Origin: a virus
Strand: one strand, 5' to 3'
DNA length: 33,098 bases
IMG/VR virus record: IMGVR_UViG_3300027899_000041
Location: 1-33,098 of that record
How positions within the stretch are numbered: position 1 is the first letter of the stretch; each line of letters begins with the position of its first letter. Below the pieces are notes generated by a model. That model was not told the origin of the DNA, did not search any database, and worked only from the letters and a program-made list of their open reading frames with translations. Positions 22,509 through 30,514 of this stretch are shown here, one piece after another. The translations under genes were made by a program, and so were the position numbers.

Positions 22509-22910
22509 ATGTTTATCCGTTAAATTGAGCACCGTGTGTGCAATGGCTCCAATGGGGAACATATACCACAACGCCAAATTGTGTGTGCTCCAGGTCATTA
22601 AAAACAACGCAAACACAACCCAAACATTCATGCAATAAAGGCAACCGCCCAGGGGTTTGTATAAAAGGCGCAACGGGTTTTTTGGTTTATTGAACCAGGC
22701 CAAAACCCTGGTATCCCACCAGCCAAAAATGTTGCCTGGTGAAATGAGAAAATCCAAAAAAAATGTGCAAAGGCCTCCAATGAACCCCAGGCCTCCCAGC
22801 CAAAACACGGGCCCCAATTCATTTGCCGCGTTCAAAAATTGCATAAATGCCGCACCTAAAATGCAGCCAATGAAAACAAAAAAAATGTTATCAATTGTTG
22901 TTTTTTTCAT
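22497..22910 (-). CDS. Integral membrane protein with four predicted spans
   Basis: The 137-residue protein has hydrophobic segments at about 8-26, 32-52, 85-104 and 108-128. A glycine-rich loop and a cysteine pair in LGGCLYCMNVW suggest similarity to small bacterial membrane proteins with a C-x-C/W signature, but I cannot name a family. It is the last gene before the terminator. Possible roles are superinfection exclusion or lysis support. I chose the ATG at 22910 (MKKTTIDN) because the longer frame overlaps the previous gene. Confidence 0.65.
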   Translation of the reverse strand: MKKTTIDNIFFVFIGCILGAAFMQFLNAANELGPVFWLGGLGFIGGLCTFFLDFLISPGNIFGWWDTRVLAWFNKPKNPLRLLYKPLGGCLYCMNVWVVFALFLMTWSTHNLALWYMFPIGAIAHTVLNLTDKHLNG

Positions 22911-22929
22911 GGTATGTTGTTTTTTATGG

Positions 22930-23241
22930 TTATGAACAAACTGGCAAAACTCCATTCACGGCCCATGTACATGCGCCATCCTGGGTTGTGAAATAATGCC
23001 ATCCAGGAACCGCCGCACATTCAGGCACCTGAATTTTAATAAGGGTTTCCCCCGTTTCGCTAAATGTAAACGGCAACACCAATGGCGCGCCCTCCTCAAA
23101 TGGCAAAACAACCGTTGTGAATGCTCCCGTGTTGGTGAACACCTCAAATGTGTAATCCCCAGCGCATGGGGCGTTTATTCCAAACTCAATTGGCATGTTA
23201 GGTGCGTAACACCCCAAATTTTTTATGCAACCGCAATTCAT
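22930..23241 (-). CDS. Small cysteine-containing virion-like protein
   Basis: The 103-residue, beta-rich protein starts MNCGCIKNLGCYAPNMPIEF, with four further cysteines later (residues 26, 74, 89 and 102). The pattern (FTFSETGETLIKIQV) resembles an Ig-like or jelly-roll domain. Several structural genes of this phage share the cysteine-rich, beta-rich character, so a capsid decoration or tail accessory role is plausible. Its leader contains TAAATTTG, which may be a promoter box or just an A/T leader. Confidence 0.6.
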   Translation of the reverse strand: MNCGCIKNLGCYAPNMPIEFGINAPCAGDYTFEVFTNTGAFTTVVLPFEEGAPLVLPFTFSETGETLIKIQVPECAAVPGWHYFTTQDGACTWAVNGVLPVCS

Positions 23242-23266
23242 GTTTTCAATGTTTTTTCAAATTTAC

Positions 23267-23368
23267 TCAAAATTTTCCAAACGGCATTTTGTTTTGTATG
23301 GCCTCAACCTGGTTGAAAACCTCCAGGGCCCATTTCCATGCGCGTTTTAACATGCTGAACCAGTACAT
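23267..23368 (-). CDS. Possible small protein (33 aa) in the gap after the tail completion genes
   Basis: An ATG at 23368, overlapping the end of the previous gene, opens a 33-codon frame (MYWFSMLKRAWKWALEVF...). A second ATG lies at 23353. It is amphipathic, with three tryptophans and basic residues. It fills most of an otherwise empty 105-base gap, but there is no other evidence of translation. Confidence 0.35.
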   Translation of the reverse strand: MYWFSMLKRAWKWALEVFNQVEAIQNKMPFGKF

Positions 23369-23913
23369 GGGGCCTCACAAAACACTGGCAAATTAACATC
23401 CACATCCACAACCAAATCAAAATCCAGGGCCACAAAACTCATGTTAACATCAAACGGCCTTTCCTTTTCACCTGGTGTTTCCTTTCGCAATACATTCATT
23501 GCATTCAAATAACTGGTAACGGGTTCAACCGTTGGGTTGGCATGCGTTGCGGTTTGGGGCAAACTGGCCGTTAAAATTGCGGCCCTCAATTTTTCCTCCA
23601 AACATTGCGGCTCCGCATTTCGCAAAACGGCAACAACACGCAATTCATAACGCGCACGGAAAAATTGTTGCATGCTGGCAAATTTTTTGGCGTTTGGGGT
23701 TTCGGAATGTGAAACCTGGCCCTCATCTCTGAACCTTATGTAAAAATATGCATCATCCAAATCCTCAATGCCCGCAAATGCGTATTCATTTTGGCCTGGT
23801 TGTTTATGCAACACCCGCCCGTTTTTATCCAAAAACGCCAACCAAACGCCGCGTTTCATTTCAGGCATGCGTTTCAAAATGTTGTTTCCAATAATATCAA
23901 TGTATGTATTCAT
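23347..23913 (-). CDS. Probable tail terminator or head-tail joining protein
   Basis: The 188-residue protein follows the gp10-like gene in an ATGA overlap, the usual place for a tail terminator. Its mixed alpha/beta sequence (AYFYIRFRDEGQ, RARYELRVVAVLRNAEP) and a beta-rich C-terminus (SFVALDFDLVVDVDV) fit the general look of that family. I see no diagnostic motif, so the call depends on order. Confidence 0.5.
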   Translation of the reverse strand: MNTYIDIIGNNILKRMPEMKRGVWLAFLDKNGRVLHKQPGQNEYAFAGIEDLDDAYFYIRFRDEGQVSHSETPNAKKFASMQQFFRARYELRVVAVLRNAEPQCLEEKLRAAILTASLPQTATHANPTVEPVTSYLNAMNVLRKETPGEKERPFDVNMSFVALDFDLVVDVDVNLPVFCEAPCTGSAC

Positions 23914-24365
23914 AAACTCAAAAAATTTTTGGTGAAATCCTCAACAATCAAATCCGAAATGTACGCCTCAACACTGGCCCGCTCCTCATCCGTTGGCAAA
24001 AAAATGGTTTCCTTTCGGCGTTCCTCATTGCCTTTGGCCTTTTTGTAATCCAAATCCGTTACAATGGCCAAAACAACCTCATCCTTTCCAGTTTTTACAA
24101 CTTGCATTGAATTGCGCAACTGGCCCGTGTATTCCAAATCCACGTAATCCGTTTGGCGGCCCGTTTCGGCACGCTTTTTTTCCCACTGTTTGGCTTTGTA
24201 CTTTCCAATTTTGGTTGCCTTTGAATTGAGGCCCTGGTTGAAAATACGTTGTTTCATTTCGCCCTCCAGTAATTTGCCGCCCAATAACAAATAACGGGGC
24301 GTGCTTTGGCTAATTATTTGGCCCAGCAAATTTATGCGGCCCAAAACCTTGTTTATATCCTCCAT
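23910..24365 (-). CDS. HK97 gp10-like head-tail completion protein
   Basis: The 151-residue protein has an N-terminal helix, then a conserved-looking segment (YVDLEYTGQLRNSMQVV) preceded by a basic stretch (IGKYKAKQWEKKR). This matches the general pattern of gp10-type or virion-morphogenesis proteins that join head and tail. I chose the ATG at 24365 because it overlaps the spanin stop as TAATG. The longer frame (to 24452) would run deep into the spanin gene. It lies apart from the other connector genes, right after lysis. Confidence 0.6.
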   Translation of the reverse strand: MEDINKVLGRINLLGQIISQSTPRYLLLGGKLLEGEMKQRIFNQGLNSKATKIGKYKAKQWEKKRAETGRQTDYVDLEYTGQLRNSMQVVKTGKDEVVLAIVTDLDYKKAKGNEERRKETIFLPTDEERASVEAYISDLIVEDFTKNFLSL

Positions 24366-24814
24366 TACTTTTTGGCCTTTATTGAATTGAACAAATAACC
24401 CAAACCAAACAAGGCCACAACGGCCAAAACTCCCCACAATAACGCTTGCCAATTGGCTTTTTTTTCAATTTCCTGGGTGTTGGCGGTTGTGGTTTGTATT
24501 ATTTTTTCAACCCTTACCGTATCAGGCGGGCATTTTGTTTGCACAAAAAATGTGTCCCCAGGCATGCGCACAATTTTTGTTTCAATGCGGGTTTTCAAAT
24601 CCCTCAAAAAAATTGTATCCCTGGAACTCACACGCACCAGGGTATCAAATGAAAGGGTTTTGGTAACAATTACCGTGTCCTTTATGCGCGTTATGGTTTC
24701 CCTGGCCACCAATTCGGGGCATGGGTAACGTGCAGCGCATTTTTCACTGGTAATGCAACCCTCACTCAACACCATGGCCACCAGGCCCAGCATTATCATT
24801 GTTTTTAATTTCAT
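24365..24814 (-). CDS. Candidate unimolecular spanin (lipoprotein with C-terminal membrane anchor)
   Basis: The 149-residue protein starts with a lipoprotein-type signal, MKLKTMIMLGLVAMVLSEGC (Cys20). It continues as a periplasmic, beta-strand-rich region of alternating charged and hydrophobic residues (residues about 35-105). It ends with one transmembrane helix (about 120-142, LLWGVLAVVALFGLGYLF) and a short basic tail. An outer-membrane lipid anchor plus an inner-membrane C-terminal helix is the u-spanin plan known from phage T1. It lies after the holin (53-base overlap) and two genes after the amidase, completing a lysis cassette for a Gram-negative host. The lipobox (L-S-E-G-C) is imperfect, as in many Bacteroidota. 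Confidence 0.75.
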   Translation of the reverse strand: MKLKTMIMLGLVAMVLSEGCITSEKCAARYPCPELVARETITRIKDTVIVTKTLSFDTLVRVSSRDTIFLRDLKTRIETKIVRMPGDTFFVQTKCPPDTVRVEKIIQTTTANTQEIEKKANWQALLWGVLAVVALFGLGYLFNSIKAKK

Positions 24815-25313
24815 CCTTTTCAATGAATTGGTTTTTGTATGCATCAATTTTTTTGTAAAAAAACCGTGCAAAATCGTTTTTAATGAAACCCAACAATGCC
24901 AAATTTTTAACCAGTGAAATGAGGTTTACCAAAACCAGGGGAACAAACACCCCCTCATTTAACCAAAACAATGCGCTGGAACCTTTGGAAAGGTTGGTTG
25001 CAAATAACAACAAACCCGTGTGGCTTAACAATGTCCAAAAAATGCGCAATGCTTTCCTGGTTTCAAATCGGTTGTGTTTTAATGCCAACCAAACACCCGT
25101 TGCATGGTCACACGCAATAAGGCCAATGAGGGCAAAAAAACTTTCCGCGGGTTCAAAAATCCAGTCACCCACCAAACCAGTGAATGCCCCCATGCTGAAA
25201 CCACCCATGAGGGTAACAAATAAAATTTGTGCTTTCAATTTCAATGAACAAATTGAGGTTATTATTTCCATCATTTCATTGCTGGCATGGGTATGGCTCC
25301 AAACATTTTTCAT
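24762..25313 (-). CDS. Phage holin, holin-4 / toxin-secretion type
   Basis: The 183-residue membrane protein has hydrophobic spans at about 28-48, 57-77, 90-106 and 118-142. The signature CDHATGVWLALKHNRF after the second span matches the D-x-x-TG motif of the holin-4 family. A polar, charged tail follows. Holins open the inner membrane at a set time, freeing the endolysin or triggering lysis. It sits between the amidase region and the spanin candidate. It overlaps the spanin by 53 bases. Confidence 0.85.
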   Translation of the reverse strand: MKNVWSHTHASNEMMEIITSICSLKLKAQILFVTLMGGFSMGAFTGLVGDWIFEPAESFFALIGLIACDHATGVWLALKHNRFETRKALRIFWTLLSHTGLLLFATNLSKGSSALFWLNEGVFVPLVLVNLISLVKNLALLGFIKNDFARFFYKKIDAYKNQFIEKDEIKNNDNAGPGGHGVE

Positions 25314-25330
25314 GGCGGTTTAATTAAGGT

Positions 25331-25393
25331 TTAACGGCGTGGGCGGCTTTGTGGCCGTGGGCGCGGTTTGTTTCCGCAATTACATCCTTTCAT
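25331..25393 (-). CDS. Possible micro-protein (20 aa) beginning MKGCNCG
   Basis: The ATG at 25393 opens a 20-codon frame ending at TAA (25331): two cysteines in C-N-C, then an Arg/Pro-rich tail. It occupies most of the 91-base gap between the holin and the gene at 25405. The N-terminus resembles that of the larger MNCGC protein at 22930-23241. Translation is unproven. Confidence 0.35.
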   Translation of the reverse strand: MKGCNCGNKPRPRPQSRPRR

Positions 25394-25404
25394 ATTTGTA
25401 AAAT

Positions 25405-26346
25405 TTAAGGGGTTCCAAAAACATAACGGCTTTGTGCGCATACCACACAAACATCATCAAGGCGGCTGAACAAAACGGGCAATGTTTTAACGGTGTTTTC
25501 CATTTCCGCATTGTAACGCTTTTCAAATTCAGCCAAAAGGAAATCAATTTTTTCCTCATCCAGTAACGTTACGGAATTGAGGCGGCCCGTTGTTTTGGCC
25601 TCCTTTATTATTTCCAACCCCGCACGGTATAAAACCGCAAACCTCAACTCATTGGCCAATATACATGCCAATTCAGTTTGCGCGCACTCGGCTAAAACAT
25701 CCGCTGAAATTCCAAAACTGGTGCTGGCAACGCTGGAACCATTCCAACCGTTGGCAACTAAAAACTCCGTTTTTTTGCTGAAACATTTACAACCGCCTTT
25801 CACCTCCGTTTCATTTGGGTTTATTGCGGTGTTATCCATCACAATGTAAAGCAAATCCGTTTCACTCAAATAATTTGGGTAAATGGTTGCCTCACCGTTT
25901 GCATCCGTTGTAAATGGGTAAACCGTTGTTTTCAATCCATCCACAATTGTAATGGCATGCAGCAAATTGGCCTCCATTATTTTCACCTGAATTTTGGGCA
26001 CCCGTATGCGCAACATGCGGCTTTCCCTGGTTTCAATTCGCAAACCTTTATTCAATGCCTCGGGGGCCACAACGGTTGTGGTAAATTCACCAGCGCGCAT
26101 TTCGCTCACAACTGAATTGAGGCGAAAAAATGGGGCCGCAAATTTGGCAATGTCATTTAATACCAATTGCGTTGCAAAGGCAATTTTGCGCTCAATGAAT
26201 TGAACGCCTGAAATGTAATTTACATCCGCGGTGTTGGCCGCAAATCGTAAATTTAACCCCTCCAAATCATCAATGTAAAGGCCCGAAACGGGGGGCGTTT
26301 GCGAAACGCAACGCAACCCAATAAAATTTTCAAAACAGTTTGCCAT
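25405..26346 (-). CDS. Probable structural protein, unknown role
   Basis: The 313-residue protein starts MANCFENFIGLRCVSQTPPV and continues with SGLYIDDLEGLNL, a phrase I associate with uncharacterised Bacteroidota phage structural proteins. The middle is beta-rich with a TDANGEATIYPNYLS turn region, and the C-terminal part is helical. About ten cysteines include GGCKCF. It overlaps the amidase end by 17 bases. Neck, connector or tail accessory roles are possible. I chose the ATG at 26346 because upstream sequence would overlap the amidase catalytic region. Confidence 0.6.
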   Translation of the reverse strand: MANCFENFIGLRCVSQTPPVSGLYIDDLEGLNLRFAANTADVNYISGVQFIERKIAFATQLVLNDIAKFAAPFFRLNSVVSEMRAGEFTTTVVAPEALNKGLRIETRESRMLRIRVPKIQVKIMEANLLHAITIVDGLKTTVYPFTTDANGEATIYPNYLSETDLLYIVMDNTAINPNETEVKGGCKCFSKKTEFLVANGWNGSSVASTSFGISADVLAECAQTELACILANELRFAVLYRAGLEIIKEAKTTGRLNSVTLLDEEKIDFLLAEFEKRYNAEMENTVKTLPVLFSRLDDVCVVCAQSRYVFGTP

Positions 26347-26836
26347 ATCCAAATGGGTCTTTTGTATAAATGTTTTTTTCCTCAACTCCAATTGAACGCA
26401 AAAACGTTGGCACCCAAAAACTGGGGCACGCTTTATTATCAAATTGGTTATGCCCTCCAATTACAACATTGGGGGCATATTTCAACACCTCAAAAATTAT
26501 TTGTTTTAACGTTTCGGCCTGGGCCTCCGTTAATGTGTTTTTTGCTTTAACGTTTTTATCCACGCCACCAACATAACAAACATGCCTGGAAACGGAATTT
26601 TGACCCGCCACGCCGTTGGTTATTTCGCTGGCATCAATGAACTGGTCACCGTTATGCTGAACAAATTTGTGCCTGGCTCCATTCAATAAAATCAAATCGG
26701 AATAACCCACAACGCGCCAACCCCTCCCTTTTGGTTTGGGTGAGGTGTGCCAACTTTTTATGGTTGCGGCTGAAATATCCACGCCCTCCCTGGTTGCCGT
26801 GCAATGAATTACCAATTGTTTGAATGGTTTACTCAT
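26330..26836 (-). CDS. Endolysin: T7-lysozyme-type N-acetylmuramoyl-L-alanine amidase
   Basis: The 168-residue protein matches the amidase-2/PGRP fold. The zinc ligands are His11 (LVIHCTATREG), His129 (GGHNQFDN) and Cys137 (KACPSF), with Lys135 two residues before the cysteine and Tyr45 (GYSDLI). This is the same set and spacing as in T7 lysozyme. It cleaves the amide bond between MurNAc and the stem peptide. No signal peptide or cell-wall-binding domain is present, so it needs the holin for release. I chose the ATG at 26836, which overlaps the previous gene by 8 bases. T7 lysozyme also regulates its polymerase; no phage RNA polymerase is seen here, so only lysis is likely. Confidence 0.92.
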   Translation of the reverse strand: MSKPFKQLVIHCTATREGVDISAATIKSWHTSPKPKGRGWRVVGYSDLILLNGARHKFVQHNGDQFIDASEITNGVAGQNSVSRHVCYVGGVDKNVKAKNTLTEAQAETLKQIIFEVLKYAPNVVIGGHNQFDNKACPSFWVPTFLRSIGVEEKNIYTKDPFGYGKLF

Positions 26837-27275
26837 GGTTTTGCTCCTCCGCTGGTGTTTCGTTTGAAATTTGGGCCGTTTCCTCCGCAATTTCAGGTTG
26901 TTTTTCCTTTTTTGCTTTGGCTCCAATGAAAAAAACAACATGCTCACCGTTAATTTCCATCAATTCAAAACTCAACTCACCAAATTTTTGTTTGGCGGTT
27001 TCCCAGGCATTGGCAATTGTTGGGTTTAACGGGCGGCGTTTTTGGTTTGTGGTAACAACAAAAACAACTCCCTGGTTTTTGGCAACCATTTTGCCCCAGG
27101 CGTTTTTGCAATAAACCTTGTTTTTTGCCTTTCCAGTTTTTTCCAGGGCCTCAAATTCCCCCTCATTGCTGGCAACAACCAACACATCAAATGGAGAAAC
27201 TTTTGAATGCATGAAAAAAACCGCATCCGCAACCATTTCAGGCGCAACCGTTAATTTTTTTTCGTGTAATATCAT
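26829..27275 (-). CDS. Hypothetical protein upstream of the endolysin
   Basis: The 148-residue alpha/beta protein (FDVLVVASNEGEFEALE, GVVFVVTTNQKRRPLNP) has a C-terminal charged tail (EKQPEIAEETAQ). There is no signal peptide. It lies between a structural-looking gene and the endolysin and overlaps the latter by 8 bases. Function unknown. The ATG at 27275 was preferred because the longer frame would run into the previous gene. Confidence 0.6.
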   Translation of the reverse strand: MILHEKKLTVAPEMVADAVFFMHSKVSPFDVLVVASNEGEFEALEKTGKAKNKVYCKNAWGKMVAKNQGVVFVVTTNQKRRPLNPTIANAWETAKQKFGELSFELMEINGEHVVFFIGAKAKKEKQPEIAEETAQISNETPAEEQNHE

Positions 27276-27282
27276 GGGTTTA

Positions 27283-27789
27283 TTATTTGCGTTTCTTAAA
27301 ATCCACACCAGCACCGCCACCCTTTGAACCCTGGCCAATTATTGCAATGCTTTTTTGGGTTGCTCCGCGCATGTCCACACGTTGGCCCCTGGCATTAACC
27401 ATGGTTTGCGGAATGTTGGAACCCTGGGCAACGCGTTGTTGCGCTTTACCCACAATTTGGGTTTCAGTAACAAAACCATTTCCTCCATTATCCGTTGGCG
27501 TTTTTTCCCCGCCATCCGTTGGGGTTTTATCCCCTGGGGTTTTGGTTGGTGCATACGGTTTGCCGTTAATTAAAATTTCACCCGTTTTTGGGTCAAATGA
27601 AACACGTGCTGGGTTCCCCTCGGCATCAAAAAACTCCCCATCCCTGGAAACAACAAACACCGTTTCACCCGTGTTTGGTTCAACAACGTTTCCATCCTGA
27701 ACCCTTAACGCCTCAATTGGTGTTAATGTTTCCGCATCAATTAAAACGGTGTTTCCCGCCTCATCAATTTTTGCAATAATTTCAGCCAT
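27283..27789 (-). CDS. Hypothetical low-complexity protein after the capsid operon terminator
   Basis: The 168-residue protein has a beta-rich N-terminal half (NTGETVFVVSRDGEFFDAEG) with two strand-turn repeats. A Thr/Pro/Gly linker follows (about 80-105), then a basic C-terminus with GSKGGGAGVDFKKRK. It is the first gene after a strong terminator, so it needs its own promoter; TACTTTTG at 27810-27803 fits the TAnnTTTG box but lacks a clear -33 partner. It may be a minor structural or scaffold-related protein. Confidence 0.6.
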   Translation of the reverse strand: MAEIIAKIDEAGNTVLIDAETLTPIEALRVQDGNVVEPNTGETVFVVSRDGEFFDAEGNPARVSFDPKTGEILINGKPYAPTKTPGDKTPTDGGEKTPTDNGGNGFVTETQIVGKAQQRVAQGSNIPQTMVNARGQRVDMRGATQKSIAIIGQGSKGGGAGVDFKKRK

Positions 27790-27810
27790 AAATTTGTTTT
27801 TTCAAAAGTA

Positions 27811-27849
27811 AAAAAAAAACCCGCTCAAATAACTTGAACGGGTTTTTTT
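27811..27849 (-). terminator. Strong intrinsic terminator after the capsid operon
   Basis: AAACCCGCTCAA (27817-27828) pairs with TTGAACGGGTTT (27834-27845) around a 5-base loop with one mismatch (a G-U wobble on one strand), flanked by A and T runs that extend the stem. Nine T follow on the transcribed strand (27819-27811). The symmetry means it could stop transcription in both directions. It ends the portal-to-capsid operon. Confidence 0.85.
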
Positions 27850-27870
27850 ACAAACATGGTTTGAATGGTA

Positions 27871-28413
27871 TTAAATGCCATCCAAATTAACCGCAACACC
27901 GCACTCAACTTGCGTGGCGTTCCATGTAATGGTTCCATCCCAAAAAATTGAACCCGTGTTATTATCTTCAATAACTTGGTCAACTTCAACCTGGAAATTG
28001 TCAATTGGGCCATAAAAATACCCATCACATGTGTAATAACCAAAACGGTAATTGGTTGCATTCAACTGTATTGCATTCCAAAAATCCACATCCGCGCAAT
28101 CCGCTGCATCACTGTTGAAATCCTGGAATGTAACGGTTTTTTCACCGCCAACAATTGCCTCGGGGCCACAACTTGTAATGCGCTTTTTGGTAAATGAACC
28201 CTTTGGCTTTTGGCCAACCAACAAACCCGTTAAAACAACGTTTTTGCTGGCAATTGCGGCCTCCCATTCGGTACGGCTTGCAATATCCGTAAACTCGTAA
28301 TCGCATTTTATGAATGCCAATTTGGAAATCCCCCCGTTTCGTAGGGTAACGCCGCACCCGCCCGTATAACTTACGGGCAAATCAGGTGCGCATTCTGTAA
28401 CACATAGTGCCAT
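27871..28413 (-). CDS. Abundant structural protein, candidate tail tube
   Basis: The 180-residue, beta-rich protein lies directly after the major capsid gene and before the strong terminator, a place typical for a highly expressed virion protein. Its sequence (KTVTFQDFNSDAADCADV, FGYYTCDGYFYGPIDNF, GSIFWDGTITWNATQ) could form the beta-sandwich of a tail tube subunit. A head decoration protein is the main alternative. Eight cysteines are present. No other gene in the window is a better tube candidate. Confidence 0.5.
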   Translation of the reverse strand: MALCVTECAPDLPVSYTGGCGVTLRNGGISKLAFIKCDYEFTDIASRTEWEAAIASKNVVLTGLLVGQKPKGSFTKKRITSCGPEAIVGGEKTVTFQDFNSDAADCADVDFWNAIQLNATNYRFGYYTCDGYFYGPIDNFQVEVDQVIEDNNTGSIFWDGTITWNATQVECGVAVNLDGI

Positions 28414-28451
28414 TTTTTCAAATTTTTATTGGTTAAACTTCATTTCATTTA

Positions 28452-29468
28452 TTACACAATTGTGCTGGTGTCTTTCCAGTTAAATGTGTAATTAACACCA
28501 AACAAATCATCCGTTGCCTTAAACGCGGCTTGTGGAATAAAGAACACGCCCCAGTTTAAGAACAATTTAATGCTCCATGCATCCGCGCAATCATCGTAAT
28601 GTACTTTCAAATCATACGTTAACCCCGTGAATGGGTCTGTAATTGTGCCATGCTCAAACACATCATTGCGTTTTGCATAGTCACCAACGTAATTATTCCA
28701 TGTCAACAACTGAACCGCTCCAGGTGCCAAAACAATGAACTCATCCACTCCAATTACACCCTCAACAAAACGGTCATTGAAATACATGTAATCAGTCCAG
28801 CGGGCCAAATCCGTGCCCGTGGTTGAATTGCAGCATGCAATTTGTTGCGTTTTTGCAAACAAATCCAAATGGCCGCCACCAATTAACATTGGCGCGCCGC
28901 TGGCTCCAGTCAAATCATACTCATGGCGAATTTTTGCCGTTGCAATTGCACGCGGTGCGTTGCTTACGTTTTCAAACAATTGAACGGTTTTTTGTGCCGT
29001 GCCATCCTCGAACTTACCGAAATTGGCCAATTGTTGCGCCAAAAGTAATTTGTCTAATTTCACGTTAATTGCGTTCATTTGCGCCATGATAACATTGGAA
29101 ACGTAAACCGCATCCGCTTCACACAATTTGCGCATTTCGCTTTCATTGAACAACATGCCTTTTGTTTCCAAACAATTGGGAACATCAACAATTGTTTCAA
29201 AAGGTGCTGGTTCAACTGCGGTATCACATGAGGCGGTGCATGTTGTTAAAACATCCGCATCCACTCCGCGTTGAATGTAGTTAATTTGAACCTTTCGGTT
29301 TTTGCCGTTTGTTGGAATTGGAATTGCCTCAAAACCTTGGCGGTTTTCCTGGCTCATCAATGCATCCAAATATCCAACGCGGTCACGTTTTAGGGCTGGG
29401 GCGTTAATTCCCGCAACCATGTTTAGGTCAGTTTGTATTTTCTGACACAATCCAACTGTAAATGCCAT
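28452..29468 (-). CDS. Major capsid protein
   Basis: The 338-residue protein follows the scaffold gene. The layout fits an HK97-type capsid subunit: an N-terminal arm, a flexible loop region near residues 45-75, a long spine helix about 106-150 (ESEMRKLCEADAVYVSNVI), and a beta/alpha body with a conserved-looking GVDEFIVLAPGAVQLL. No protease motif is present. The HK97 fold is an inference from size, order and pattern. Leader AAAAAATTAAAGAA, no Shine-Dalgarno. A 195-base gap separates it from the scaffold gene, the largest in the head module. Confidence 0.8.
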   Translation of the reverse strand: MAFTVGLCQKIQTDLNMVAGINAPALKRDRVGYLDALMSQENRQGFEAIPIPTNGKNRKVQINYIQRGVDADVLTTCTASCDTAVEPAPFETIVDVPNCLETKGMLFNESEMRKLCEADAVYVSNVIMAQMNAINVKLDKLLLAQQLANFGKFEDGTAQKTVQLFENVSNAPRAIATAKIRHEYDLTGASGAPMLIGGGHLDLFAKTQQIACCNSTTGTDLARWTDYMYFNDRFVEGVIGVDEFIVLAPGAVQLLTWNNYVGDYAKRNDVFEHGTITDPFTGLTYDLKVHYDDCADAWSIKLFLNWGVFFIPQAAFKATDDLFGVNYTFNWKDTSTIV

Positions 29469-29663
29469 TTCTTTAATTTTTTAGGCGTTAAACTTTTTTT
29501 TAATTGTGGGGGGTGTATTCAACACAAAACCCAATAAGAAACAAGGCGCACAAAAAAATTGTGTTTATGTTCCAAATTGGGTTTGGCTCCCCGTTTTTGT
29601 GGTTTTCGGTTCCACTAAAACCCAGGAATGCGTTTTGAGGCCCGCGCGGCCCGTGTTTTTTTA
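29469..29663. other. 195-base non-coding gap between scaffold and capsid genes
   Basis: The longest gap in the late region. It contains no ORF with a start longer than about 20 codons. Near the scaffold end there is a small GC-rich hairpin (GGCC-CGCGC-GGCC, 29639-29651) without a U tract. No TAnnTTTG box was found. It may hold a promoter or processing site that raises capsid expression, but I see no clear signal. Confidence 0.5.
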
Positions 29664-30503
29664 TTATTGCCCTGGCCCAAATGTGCGCATTTTCGCCAAA
29701 CTTTCGGCGTTTTGTTGCGCTTTTTGCAACCCTGGCAAATTAAATTTTGTTTCCCCTGGCGTTGCCGCTGGCGGTGTTGCCGCTGGCGGTGTTCCTGGTG
29801 CTGGTGCTTTCCCCGCTGGTGCTGCATTGCTTTGCTTTACAACTCCCAAACTGGTTAAATGCCCATCCAAAATTTCCTCAAATGTAACAATTTTTGTTCC
29901 ATCCTGGTTTAATGGGTTCAAATTTTGTTTGGTTTTCACCAAAATATCCCCATTTTCATCCAAATCAATGTTGTAATTGCTTTCCAAAAACGTTTTCACG
30001 GCTGGCATCACAACATCACTTGAAACAATCAATTGGCGTTTTGCCAAAATGCTTTGCAATGCGGTTTCCTTTTTGAACTGGGCAATGGTTTGTTTGGCCT
30101 CCATTTCCTTTGTTGGCAAAACCTCCTCCAGTAAACGTTTGTTTTCTTTGCTCATTTCAACCAGTTTGTTTTGCAACTCCTCCGCACCCACGGCACTGGC
30201 TTTGGTTGCCTTTTCATGGGCAATGCCAATAATTTCATCAAACTTTTTATCCTTTATTTCCTCGGCTCCCAGGTTAAAGGTTTTTTTCAATTTGTGTTCA
30301 ATTTTGCTCAACTCCGCGCCCCTTATTTCATCCTTAATTGGTTGTATAAATTCCGCATTGTTTCGCAAAACCTCCCTTTGGGTTTGCTGAAATGAGGTTG
30401 CAATTTCCTCAACAATTGTTTCGGGCGCATCCTCCTTTGTTAGTTTTTCAATTTGCTCATTGGTTAAACCAATTTTGCGCAATAATTTTTCCGCGTTGCT
30501 CAT
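29664..30503 (-). CDS. Probable capsid scaffolding protein
   Basis: The 279-residue protein lies immediately before the major capsid gene. Residues about 1-165 are helical and charged, with coiled-coil character (IEHKLKKTFNLGAEEI, LVEMSKENKRLLEEVLP). A Pro/Ala-rich linker follows at 225-250 (APAPGTPPAATPPAATPG), then a helical, basic C-terminus (KAQQNAESLAKMRTF) suited to binding the capsid shell. This composition is typical of phage scaffolds that are removed at maturation. No protease active site is seen. The frame ends in tandem stops (TAATAA). Confidence 0.8.
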   Translation of the reverse strand: MSNAEKLLRKIGLTNEQIEKLTKEDAPETIVEEIATSFQQTQREVLRNNAEFIQPIKDEIRGAELSKIEHKLKKTFNLGAEEIKDKKFDEIIGIAHEKATKASAVGAEELQNKLVEMSKENKRLLEEVLPTKEMEAKQTIAQFKKETALQSILAKRQLIVSSDVVMPAVKTFLESNYNIDLDENGDILVKTKQNLNPLNQDGTKIVTFEEILDGHLTSLGVVKQSNAAPAGKAPAPGTPPAATPPAATPGETKFNLPGLQKAQQNAESLAKMRTFGPGQ

Positions 30504-30514
30504 GGGGTTTTATT

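Noticed and set aside
24366-24452. Longer start at 24452 for the gp10-like gene
   Set aside because: It would overlap 87 bases of the spanin gene, whereas the ATG at 24365 gives a clean TAATG junction.
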